Source: Candidatus Hydrogenedentota bacterium
GTDB taxonomy: Bacteria > Hydrogenedentota > Hydrogenedentia > Hydrogenedentales > JAGMZX01
Direction of reading: 5' to 3'
DNA: 41,797 bases
NCBI GenBank assembly: GCA_018005585.1
Contig: JAGMZX010000012.1
Location: 25,253 to 67,049, forward strand
Numbering within the stretch: the stretch's first letter is position 1; the number at the start of each line of letters is the position of its first letter. A program made the position numbers and the translations under genes. The notes under the pieces were generated by a model, which had not been told where the DNA came from, did not search any database, and was given only the letters and a program-made list of their open reading frames with translations. Positions 32,970-40,666 of the stretch are shown here, piece by piece.

Positions 32970-33506
32970 ATGGAACAACCGAGAATATTGACGAAGAAAG
33001 AAGTGGTCGACGCCGTGCGGCAAAGCGAGTGCTTCAAGGCCGAGGCAGCTTACGCCGCGCGCGGCGGATACAAGACGCTGGCCGGCCCGCGATTGTACAA
33101 GGAACTTGAAGACGAACAGGTGCGCGTGGTTTTTCCCACGAATACGGCGAACCTCGAAGAAGGCTCGGTAATCGCGATTACCTGCCTCTTCGACCGGAAA
33201 GAGAACGTCAACATATACGGCCACACCATTTGCGCGGGGCCGGGCGTCAACGCGCTGTTGCGCGCGATCCACGCCCCGCTCGGCAAGGCCACGCCCCAGC
33301 CCGGCGAGGCCGGCGAGAAGGCCGTACTGCATTTCGTGGCCTGGAAACAGGCGGCGTGGGGCAAGTTCCTCAACGACGAACTCGAATACGGCAACCGGAA
33401 AGCCTCTGAAATCTGGATTCGCAGTTTCTGGAAAGCGCTCGACCGCATGTTCGGCGGAGGCGTGCTGATGAACGTGCCGGATGACTTCCACTGGAAGGAA
33501 AATTGA
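32970..33506 (+). CDS. conserved-looking protein of unknown function in the mqn operon
   Basis: I do not recognise the family. The 178-residue product lacks a signal peptide or membrane segment. It starts LTKKEVVDAVRQSECFKAEA, has alternating strands such as VRVVFPTNTANLEEGSVIAI and ENVNIYGHTICAGPGVNALL, and ends with aromatic-rich helices (VLHFVAWKQAAWGKFLNDEL, EIWIRSFWKALDRMFGGGVL). It is a compact, globular, probably cytoplasmic protein. The ATG at 32970 follows AAGGAG closely (3 nt); a start at 32916 would overlap mqnD by 4 bp (ATGA) and give 196 residues, which is also possible. It lies 50 bp after mqnD and 3 bp before the lipoprotein gene, so it is most likely on the menaquinone transcript. 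Confidence 0.75.
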   Translation: MEQPRILTKKEVVDAVRQSECFKAEAAYAARGGYKTLAGPRLYKELEDEQVRVVFPTNTANLEEGSVIAITCLFDRKENVNIYGHTICAGPGVNALLRAIHAPLGKATPQPGEAGEKAVLHFVAWKQAAWGKFLNDELEYGNRKASEIWIRSFWKALDRMFGGGVLMNVPDDFHWKEN

Positions 33507-33509
33507 ACC

Positions 33510-34502
33510 ATGAAGAACACCGTCTACTGCCTGCTCTTAGCCTTGACCGTCCTGTCCGGATGCATGACCACCGGGGGCGGCAACCGCGAACTTGATACGC
33601 GCGGGCCCGTTTACGTGTACACCGCGGCGGACGATGGCAGCCGTTTCGCCCAGTACGCGCCCGTGTTTGTCGTCGAGCACGCGGAGGACGATTACAACCG
33701 CATCGGCACGCCTGCGGCACGCCTCAAGGACGGCGGCGAGGAAGATGTCTACGTTGATGCGGCGCGCCCGGCCATCTATGTCGAGGAACAGGAATTCACC
33801 GCGGAGCACGGGCATTACACGAACTTGGTTTACCGTGTGCATTTCGAGGAAAGCCCCTTCAGCTTCGGCAACTTCAACCCGTCCGCCGGCAAGAACGTCG
33901 GGCTGATGGCCGTGGTCACGCTGGATGACTCGGGCAAGCCCGTGCTCATCAACACGGTGCATACCTGCGGCTGTTATCACGCGGTGATCCCCACCAGCTA
34001 CCTGCCTTCGGACGCGTTGCCGCAAGACTGGAGCGCGGAAGAGCTTGCGAACTATGGCGAGCGGCTTCCCGGCATCGTTCAATACCCGGAATCATTCGAC
34101 ACGTCGGTGCGGCCCATCTTGTACCTGCGCGCGAAGACGCACCGGGTCAAGAACCTCGCCGCCGCGCCGCTTGACGTGGCTTTCGCGCAGGGCGAAGTCG
34201 TGCTGGCTCCGCTTGCGCCCATGGACGCGCTTAAGCACCTGGCCCTGGGCGACGGCAAGGAAACCTCCTTCTACTACGAAGAGGGCGACAAGAAGGGCCT
34301 GGTCAAGGGCGCGCGCAAACCGTGGGAGACGGCCTTGCTCGGGCTATGGGTCCAGGACAGCCGCGTCGGCCAGGACCGCGAATTCGGTTCGCAGGAAGAA
34401 ACCGGACAGCTCTTCTACACCACGCTTAACCCGAACAAGAAAGAGGCGTCCGACATGGCGGACTATCCGGCGTTCCTCTCCCTCAACGGCTGGCATATGT
34501 GA
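33510..34502 (+). CDS. lipoprotein of unknown function
   Basis: The 330-residue protein has a lipoprotein signal, MKNTVYCLLLALTVLSGC (Cys18 after L-S-G), so it is anchored to an envelope membrane. The mature part begins with a Gly/Thr linker and is mostly beta strand with acidic loops: VYVYTAADDGSRFAQYAPVF, EDVYVDAARPAIYVEEQEF, NLVYRVHFEESPFSFGNF. A distinctive NTVHTCGCYHAVIP segment near residue 150 has a Cys-Gly-Cys flanked by His residues that could bind metal. I do not recognise the family. It begins 3 bp after the unknown gene above and is followed by a strong terminator, so it ends the mqn transcript. Confidence 0.78.
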   Translation: MKNTVYCLLLALTVLSGCMTTGGGNRELDTRGPVYVYTAADDGSRFAQYAPVFVVEHAEDDYNRIGTPAARLKDGGEEDVYVDAARPAIYVEEQEFTAEHGHYTNLVYRVHFEESPFSFGNFNPSAGKNVGLMAVVTLDDSGKPVLINTVHTCGCYHAVIPTSYLPSDALPQDWSAEELANYGERLPGIVQYPESFDTSVRPILYLRAKTHRVKNLAAAPLDVAFAQGEVVLAPLAPMDALKHLALGDGKETSFYYEEGDKKGLVKGARKPWETALLGLWVQDSRVGQDREFGSQEETGQLFYTTLNPNKKEASDMADYPAFLSLNGWHM

Positions 34503-34522
34503 TTTTCATAACGCTTGCATTC

Positions 34523-34564
34523 GCGCTCCGGGCTGCGTTCGTGGCCCGGCGCGCTTTCTTATTT
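34523..34564 (+). terminator. intrinsic terminator ending the mqn operon
   Basis: GCGCTCCGGGC (34523-34533) pairs with GCCCGGCGCGC (34544-34554) in 10 of 11 positions around a 10-nt loop, and TTTCTTATTT follows directly. It sits 20 bp after the lipoprotein stop. This is the clearest rho-independent terminator in the window. Confidence 0.87.
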
Positions 34565-34591
34565 GCTCCAACGGTGCGAATGCTCCACAAT
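34563..34591 (+). promoter_or_regulatory. weak candidate promoter of the di-haem giant protein gene
   Basis: TTGCTC at 34563-34568 and CACAAT at 34586-34591 are separated by 17 nt, just after the terminator. Matches to the sigma70 consensus are 3/6 and 4/6. A start of transcription here would leave a leader of about 65 nt. Confidence 0.35.
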
Positions 34592-34662
34592 GAAGCGGGT
34601 GCCCGGACGAACCATTGCCAAGACGCCGGCCACTTTGGAAATGGACTGCGGAAATTAAACAC

Positions 34663-37600
34663 ATGAGACGATATGCGCCGTGTTGGTGGGCCTTGTTGTT
34701 CGGTTTGGGACTAATCTTAGCGACCCGTGCGGCGCAGGGCGCGGCGCCGGACCAGGACGGCGCGTTGGGGCGGGCGCTGGACGCGCGCAACGGCGCGCTC
34801 GTGACGCCGATGGACGCGGCTTACAGCAGCGGGCCGATTACCGTCGAGTGCCGCGTCAAGCTGTTCGGCAACGCACAATACAACATCCTGGTGGCCAACG
34901 AGACCAAAGCCTCGGCGACGCATTGGGAAATCTTCACAACGCCGGGCGATGGCACGCTGCACGCCTACGCGCCGGGCCACGCTCCCGACCACGCGCATAC
35001 CGGTGTGCCCATCGTCGACGGCAAATGGCATTGGGTGGCGATGGTGCTTGAAGACGAGCGCATACGTCTTTTCGTCGATGGAACCGAGGCATGCAGCGTG
35101 GCGGGCGCGGTCACGAACACGGCGCGGACGCCCGGGGTGCTGGCTATCGGCGGTCTGGCGGAAGGCGGCTTCGGCTGCAACGGTCTGATCGACGAGGTGC
35201 GCATTTCGGCGGTCGCGCGGGAGATCGGCGCCGCGCCCGCCGGTCAATTCGCGCCCGACGCATCCACGCTGGCCCTGTGGCACTTCGCCGCGGATGCCGT
35301 GGGCAAGGACGCATCGGGACGAAACCACAACGGCGAGGTCAGACCGCCCCGCGCTTCGTACACGGCCAGCGGTATCGAGATTCCCGGCGGCATGCCGGCG
35401 GCGCTGCAGCCCTTGCCGCCGCCGGAGGATGCCGCGCCGTTGCGCACGGCGCTCGCGGAACTGGCGGGACGCCTGCGCCTTGAAACCGTGGACGCCCACG
35501 CGATAGACGACGCCGTGCTGCGGCAATGGAGTCATGATTTCGCGTGGGAGGGCAAAAAAGAGTATCCCGAGTCGCGGCCCGGCGGCCCGGACACGGAGAA
35601 ACTGCGGCGCGAGGCGTATGACGCGCACGCGCTGGTGCTCGATTCGGACGGAGGCCCCGTGGGAACGGCGCTGCGGCGCGCGGGCGCGCTTCTGGACCGC
35701 CTTGCCAGCTTGGACGGCGCTCAGAACCGGGCCGCGCAGGCACGGGACCTCGAAGCGCTGCGCGCTGCGCGCGCCGCAGCGAATCCGGCACCGGATTCGC
35801 CCGAATACAAGGCGTATTACCTGGCCGTATGCGCGGTCCGGCGGCAGCTCGCGCTGAGCAATCCGCTCCTGGATTTCGACGCGATCCTGTGCGTCGGGCG
35901 CGGCACGTTCGAGGGCTCGGTCCGTTCGAATCCGCAGACCGCCGACTCGCAGGGCGGCCATTTCGTCACGCAGTACTTCGGCTTCAACGCGCTGCCCGGC
36001 GGCGGCCTCTATATCGTCCGGAACTACAAAAGCGCGCCGGAGGTCGTGAGTGTGCTCGCCGGTTCCGTGGTCCAGAATGGCCGGTTGAAGGGGAAAAGGC
36101 TTGACTACGGCGCGTTCGCCACGCCCGACCTCTCGTACGACGGGAAGACGATCGTATTCGCCTGGACCGAGAACCGCGAGCACAAGTGGCTCTTCTCGCG
36201 CAGGACCAGCTTTCACCTTTTCCGCGTCGACGTGGACGGGTCGAACCTCGTGCAGTTAACGGACGGCCCCTACAACGACTTCGACCCGTGCTGGCTGCCC
36301 GACGGCCGGATCGCCTTCGTCTCCGAGCGGCGCGGCGGCTACATCCGCTGTTTCGACGCCTACCTGAAGGTGCGCAGCTACACGCTTTTCTCGATGCGCG
36401 ACGACGGCAGCGGCATCGCGCCGCTCAGCTACTTCGAGACCAGCGAATGGAACCCCTCGGTCAACAACGAAGGGCAGCTTGTCTACACGCGCTGGGATTA
36501 CGTGGACCGCGAGAACTGCCTCGGCACGCGCTTCTGGGTCAGCAACCCCGACGGCACGAATCCGCGCGCCCCGCACGGCAACTACCCGCTCCCTTATCAT
36601 ACCTTCCCGGACCACACGCCCTGGAGAGTCGAGAACGGCCGCGAATGGGACAGCCGGTTCGGCGCGCCGCTGGTCGAGATGGGCATCCGCGCCGTGCCCC
36701 ATTCGCCGCTTTACATCTTCACCGCGGCGCCGCATCACGGCTCCGTTTACGGCTCGCTGTGCATGCTCGACCTGCGCCGGGAAGACGACCGCCACATGTC
36801 TCAGGTCAGGCGCATCACGCCGTACGAGCCGTTTCCCGAAACGGAGACACCGGGCCGCCGCCATTATCGTTACGGCACGCCGTGGCCGCTGAGCGAGGAT
36901 TTCTATCTCTGCAACGAGTGGGAGAACCTGGTCCTGCTCGACCGCTACGGCAACAAGGAACTCCTGTGCGGCTTCCGCGCATTGCCCTGCGCGCAGGACG
37001 AGCGGCTCCGGCTCATTGACCCGATTCCGCTACGCCCGCGCCCGAAGCCGCCGGTCATTCCCTCGACGGCACGGCGTGCGCAGGACGGCCCTGGCCCGCG
37101 CGCCACCATCGCCGTCATGAACGTGTACGAATCTGACCTGCCCTTCCCCGACGGCGCCAAGGTCAAGTGGCTGCGCGTCGTCCAGAATATCCCGAAATCG
37201 AACCACGCCATGGGCGAGCCGATGATCGGTTACGAGCGCGAGAATACACCGCGCATCCCTCTGGGTATCGTGCCCGTCGAGGAAGACGGCAGCGCCTATT
37301 TCGAGGCCCCCGTCGCCAAACAGTTGATCTTCCAGGTGCTTGACGAGCACTTCATGGCCGTGCAGTCGATGCGGTCCTCGGCGTTCGTGCATCCGGGCGA
37401 GCAGGTCTCCTGCGAGGGCTGTCACGAGAACACGCACCAAGCCCCGCGGCGCAGGGGCGCGCCCCTCGCCTTGCGCCGCCCGCCGTCGCTACTGCAGCCC
37501 GAGTGCGGCCCCGTGGAACCGGTCAGTTACTATCGTCAGGTCAGGCCGATCTTCGAGCAGCGGTGCCTCCCCTGTCACCGCGAGAGGAAGCAGGGCCCGC

Positions 37601-38802
37601 AGGACATGAGCTACGAGGCGCTCAAGGAGGATTACACCTTCTGGTTCTCCGGCGCGATGTTCACCGACATGACCACGGCTTACAGCGGCGTACATGGCGG
37701 ATCGCGCACGATTCCGGGCCGGTTTGGCGCGCGCGCGTCCAAGATCGGCCAGGCGCTGCTCAGCGATGCGCATCGCGCCGCCGTACCGCCCGAGGAACGG
37801 CATCGGGTCATCGTCTGGCTTGACTGCAACTCGCTCCGGTTGGGCGCGTACACCCGCGAAGACGCGCAAATGAAGGGCGAACTGGTCTGGCCCGCGCTCG
37901 ACGTCGATCCGGCGAACGTGCTCGGTATCGACGGGACGGAGCCGGGGTTGCGGGCGCAATTCTGGCACGAAAACACGTATGGACCCTTCGCCGCGCTCGT
38001 GTCCGAACACGCCCACGACCGCGTCGTGCTCCTCGACAAGTCCGGCGCGGCCGTCTGGGAATATGCCGTGCCGCATCCGCAGGATGTATGGATGCTGCCC
38101 AACGGAAACATTTTGACCACCTATTATCAGGGCGTGCGCGAGGTCACGCGCGACAAGCAGACAGTCTGGGAATACCGCACCGAAGCACCGAACGAAATCC
38201 CGAACTGCCAGCCGTTGCCGAACGGCAACATCCTGATCGGCGTTGTCGGCGAATGCCGCCTCATCGAGGTAAACCGCGCCGGGCGGATCGTGCACGAGGT
38301 CCCGTTATCCACGACCGAGCAGACGCCGCACGCGCAATTCCGCATGTGCAGGATGACGCCCGGGGGCACCTATCTCGTGCCGTTCACCGCAGAGGGCGCT
38401 GTACGCGAATATGACCGCGGCGGCGCCGTCATCCGCGAGTTCCCGCGGCGGCCTGCGCCCGTGTGCGCGTTGCGCCTCGAAAACGGCAATACCCTGATCA
38501 GCGCCGACCGCGCCGTGACCGAATACGACCGCGATAACCGCATCGTCTGGGAATTGCTCGAACATGAAATCCCCGACATCCGCGTCGGCGTCTTCGCGGG
38601 CATCCAGCGGCTGCAGAACGGCGACACGGTCGTCTGCAACTGGAACACGCAGGATACCGAGGAACAGACCGGCGCCCATATCTTCGAAGTCACCGACGAC
38701 AAACGCGTCGTGTGGCAGGTCATGGGCACGCACATAGGCCAGGTTGCCCAGTGTCAAGTCCTCACAGATGACCTGTCGGCCCCGCTGCCGCAACTGCGAT
38801 AG
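34663..38802 (+). CDS. exported di-haem multidomain protein (LamG, HzsA-like propeller, cytochrome, second propeller)
   Basis: The 1379-residue protein starts at ATG 34663 with a signal peptide (WWALLFGLGLILATRAAQGA). Residues ~35-220 form a LamG/concanavalin-like domain (ITVECRVKLFGNAQYNILVA, WHWVAMVLEDERIRLFVDG, GCNGLIDEVRIS). A helical linker follows. Residues ~470-900 read like the hydrazine-synthase-alpha middle domain with TolB-type blades found in many Planctomycetes proteins: NLVQLTDGPYNDFDPCWLPD, QLVYTRWDYVDRENC, RLIDPIPLRPRPKPPVIPS, VKWLRVVQNIPKS, GIVPVEEDGSAYFEAP. Two haem c sites follow: C917-EG-C920-H921 and C968-LP-C971-H972. From ~1095 a second propeller of arylsulfotransferase/PQQ style repeats (VWEYAVPHPQDVWMLPNGNI, IPNCQPLPNGNILIGVVGEC). 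It probably acts in the periplasm as a redox or sensor protein. The similarity does not make it a hydrazine synthase, and no HzsB/HzsC is nearby. Confidence 0.85.
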   Translation: MRRYAPCWWALLFGLGLILATRAAQGAAPDQDGALGRALDARNGALVTPMDAAYSSGPITVECRVKLFGNAQYNILVANETKASATHWEIFTTPGDGTLHAYAPGHAPDHAHTGVPIVDGKWHWVAMVLEDERIRLFVDGTEACSVAGAVTNTARTPGVLAIGGLAEGGFGCNGLIDEVRISAVAREIGAAPAGQFAPDASTLALWHFAADAVGKDASGRNHNGEVRPPRASYTASGIEIPGGMPAALQPLPPPEDAAPLRTALAELAGRLRLETVDAHAIDDAVLRQWSHDFAWEGKKEYPESRPGGPDTEKLRREAYDAHALVLDSDGGPVGTALRRAGALLDRLASLDGAQNRAAQARDLEALRAARAAANPAPDSPEYKAYYLAVCAVRRQLALSNPLLDFDAILCVGRGTFEGSVRSNPQTADSQGGHFVTQYFGFNALPGGGLYIVRNYKSAPEVVSVLAGSVVQNGRLKGKRLDYGAFATPDLSYDGKTIVFAWTENREHKWLFSRRTSFHLFRVDVDGSNLVQLTDGPYNDFDPCWLPDGRIAFVSERRGGYIRCFDAYLKVRSYTLFSMRDDGSGIAPLSYFETSEWNPSVNNEGQLVYTRWDYVDRENCLGTRFWVSNPDGTNPRAPHGNYPLPYHTFPDHTPWRVENGREWDSRFGAPLVEMGIRAVPHSPLYIFTAAPHHGSVYGSLCMLDLRREDDRHMSQVRRITPYEPFPETETPGRRHYRYGTPWPLSEDFYLCNEWENLVLLDRYGNKELLCGFRALPCAQDERLRLIDPIPLRPRPKPPVIPSTARRAQDGPGPRATIAVMNVYESDLPFPDGAKVKWLRVVQNIPKSNHAMGEPMIGYERENTPRIPLGIVPVEEDGSAYFEAPVAKQLIFQVLDEHFMAVQSMRSSAFVHPGEQVSCEGCHENTHQAPRRRGAPLALRRPPSLLQPECGPVEPVSYYRQVRPIFEQRCLPCHRERKQGPQDMSYEALKEDYTFWFSGAMFTDMTTAYSGVHGGSRTIPGRFGARASKIGQALLSDAHRAAVPPEERHRVIVWLDCNSLRLGAYTREDAQMKGELVWPALDVDPANVLGIDGTEPGLRAQFWHENTYGPFAALVSEHAHDRVVLLDKSGAAVWEYAVPHPQDVWMLPNGNILTTYYQGVREVTRDKQTVWEYRTEAPNEIPNCQPLPNGNILIGVVGECRLIEVNRAGRIVHEVPLSTTEQTPHAQFRMCRMTPGGTYLVPFTAEGAVREYDRGGAVIREFPRRPAPVCALRLENGNTLISADRAVTEYDRDNRIVWELLEHEIPDIRVGVFAGIQRLQNGDTVVCNWNTQDTEEQTGAHIFEVTDDKRVVWQVMGTHIGQVAQCQVLTDDLSAPLPQLR

Positions 38803-38882
38803 GCAGATTCGAGCGTTGATGATGTGCATGGCGCTGTGATGATCCCCGGCCGCCGTGGTACTGTGGCGAAAAGGTTCCACCC

Positions 38883-40481
38883 ATGCCGCGCATGACCGGA
38901 CAATGCAAGAGATGCACAGGGGCCGTCCGCTGGGCCGTTCTGCTGGCGCTGAGCGCGTGCCCCTCGCCCCCGCCGGAGCCGCCCGCGCGCGCGTCGCTAC
39001 CGCTCATCGTGGGCATGGAATATGCCTTCCCGGGGCTCGCCGGGGAACTCACGGGGACACGCATGCCGGGCGTGAAGTTCTTCCCGTCGCTGTTCAATTG
39101 GGGCGAGATGCAGGCGACCGCCGAGAGCGCGATCGATTTCCGCCTGCTGGACCGGCTGGTGAAGGAGTACCAGGACGCGGGCTTCTCCGATTGCATGGTT
39201 GCGCTGCACTCGAAATGCCCGTGGGGTTCGGTCCAGGGGAATCCGCTGGCGCCGGACCCGAATTACGCGCCGAAACCGGAATATCAAGACGAATATGCCG
39301 CGTGGGTCCAGGCCGTCGTGGAACGCTACGACCATGACGGCGTCCAGGACATGGACGGACTGTCCCGCGCGATCCGGTATTACGAGATGGGCACCGAGTT
39401 CTCGACGTATGAGCCGGAGCCGGTCGCCGAGTATCTGGGCATGTTGGCGATGGCCTATGCCGCGGCGCACGCCGCCTTCGCGGACGCAATCGTGATGAAC
39501 GCCGCTTTTCTGACCACAACGGCGTTCGTCCATGATCCGGGGCCGGAGGAATACGAGGAGGCCTTCGCGCAGGTCAGTGCGCGCATTATGTACCACTCGC
39601 TCGAGGACATCCGCGCGGTCCTGGACCGCCCGGACCTGTTTGACGCCGTCAATTTCCACGCACTGGCCTCGCCGCTGGAAATCGAGGCCACCGCCGCGTG
39701 GCTGCGCTACGAAATGGGCCTGCGCGGCTACGACAAGCCGCTGGTCATTTCCGACACGTCGCCGAACCCCCTGATCGGATGGGGGGCGGCCACGGTCTGC
39801 AATACTTTGCCGCAATGGATGGGGCTGGTTCTTCCGCCTGCAACGGAGGCGGACCGCTGCCGTCTGGCCGATTTCTTCACGCTCCTCATCGACAAGGACC
39901 AGCCGACCCTCGACTGGACCTACGGCCAAGTCGCCCGGGACATGGCCAAGATGATCGTGATCGCCGCCGAACAGGACATCGCGTTCCTCAACACTTCGTT
40001 CATGGAAGACTTTGTCCAGATGCAGGCGCCTGCGTTCCAGGCGGCCGCGGGCCTCAGCGCGTGGGGCGGAATGGCCACGACGACGTTCAACGTGGTCACG
40101 CAAGAACACACTATCCAGGAACTGCGCCCCCTCTACTACGCCATCAAACAAACCGTCGACCGGCTGGACAAGAGCGTGCTCGTCGAGCGCGTCGAAACGG
40201 ACGATGCCGATGTCCGCCTCTATCGCGTGTGGCAGACCGGCAGCGTCATCGCGCCGGCGCTCTGGACCGCGTGGTACGAACCCGGCGCGCTCTTCCTCCC
40301 GGGCGATGAGGAACCCGAGGTCACCCTGTCGCTGGACGTGCCGGCGGCGTCTGTAGTCGTCGAGGAACTCGTCTCCGCCGCCAATCAGCCGCCGCTCTCC
40401 TACACTGTCCCCGCTTCAGGCGGCACGGTCGAAGTGATGCTGCGTTCCACGCCCGTGTTTATCCTCCCCGCCGGGGCGTGA
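38883..40481 (+). CDS. lipoprotein with TIM-barrel glycosidase-like domain
   Basis: The 532-residue protein starts at ATG 38883 with AAAAGG 8 nt upstream. WAVLLALSAC is a lipoprotein signal (Cys26) followed by a proline-rich linker. The body looks like a glycoside-hydrolase-type (beta/alpha)8 barrel: KFFPSLFNWGEM near 62, LLDRLVKEYQDAGFSDCMVA, IRYYEMGTEFSTYEPEP near 163 (a Glu at the end of a strand, as for acid/base residues), FDAVNFHALASPLEIE near 257, KPLVISDTSPN near 289. An all-beta C-terminal domain (from ~440, VTLSLDVPAASVVVEELVSA, PVFILPAGA) resembles the sandwich that often follows such barrels. The second catalytic Glu usually found after the KPLVIS strand is Asp/Thr here, so it may be inactive or non-hydrolytic. 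Confidence 0.74.
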   Translation: MPRMTGQCKRCTGAVRWAVLLALSACPSPPPEPPARASLPLIVGMEYAFPGLAGELTGTRMPGVKFFPSLFNWGEMQATAESAIDFRLLDRLVKEYQDAGFSDCMVALHSKCPWGSVQGNPLAPDPNYAPKPEYQDEYAAWVQAVVERYDHDGVQDMDGLSRAIRYYEMGTEFSTYEPEPVAEYLGMLAMAYAAAHAAFADAIVMNAAFLTTTAFVHDPGPEEYEEAFAQVSARIMYHSLEDIRAVLDRPDLFDAVNFHALASPLEIEATAAWLRYEMGLRGYDKPLVISDTSPNPLIGWGAATVCNTLPQWMGLVLPPATEADRCRLADFFTLLIDKDQPTLDWTYGQVARDMAKMIVIAAEQDIAFLNTSFMEDFVQMQAPAFQAAAGLSAWGGMATTTFNVVTQEHTIQELRPLYYAIKQTVDRLDKSVLVERVETDDADVRLYRVWQTGSVIAPALWTAWYEPGALFLPGDEEPEVTLSLDVPAASVVVEELVSAANQPPLSYTVPASGGTVEVMLRSTPVFILPAGA

Positions 40482-40535
40482 ACGGTTCAGCCCCACCCGC
40501 TCTCAATTGTAATCCCACAATCGTTTTGTGCTTCT

Positions 40536-40565
40536 TTGGTATTCGCGCCGAACCTGTGGTATAAC
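40536..40565 (+). promoter_or_regulatory. candidate promoter of the SGNH hydrolase gene
   Basis: TTGGTA (40536-40541), an 18-nt spacer and TATAAC (40560-40565) give a plausible sigma70-type promoter in the 177-bp gap after the lipoprotein gene. The leader would be about 87 nt and ends in a short hairpin at the start codon. Confidence 0.5.
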
Positions 40566-40650
40566 TTCGATGATCGTGCCGTCCGTTGTCGAAGACGCAT
40601 GAGGGTCCGTGACAGGCACCAACAACAGCGCTTCAGGCGTAATGCCGGGG

Positions 40651-40666
40651 GATTCCAAATGGAATC
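40651..40666 (+). promoter_or_regulatory. hairpin enclosing the start codon of the SGNH hydrolase gene
   Basis: GATTCC (40651-40656), AAAT, GGAATC (40661-40666) is a perfect 6-bp inverted repeat. The ATG at 40659 spans the loop and first paired base, and the ribosome site GGGGGA overlaps the 5' arm. Folding could limit initiation. Confidence 0.4.

Noticed and set aside
34717-36216. 499-codon open frame on the minus strand opposite the giant di-haem gene
   Set aside because: Low-complexity Arg/Ala/Val/Gly text without domain or ribosome site, while the plus strand has clear LamG and propeller content.
34663-38802. Hydrazine synthase / anammox metabolism
   Set aside because: Only one region resembles the alpha-subunit middle domain. 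Beta and gamma subunits, hydrazine dehydrogenase and other anammox genes are absent, and such domains occur in many non-anammox Planctomycetes proteins.
38997-40151. 384-codon open frame on the minus strand opposite the TIM-barrel lipoprotein
   Set aside because: Composition typical of an antisense shadow (Arg, His, Val rich); no family features.
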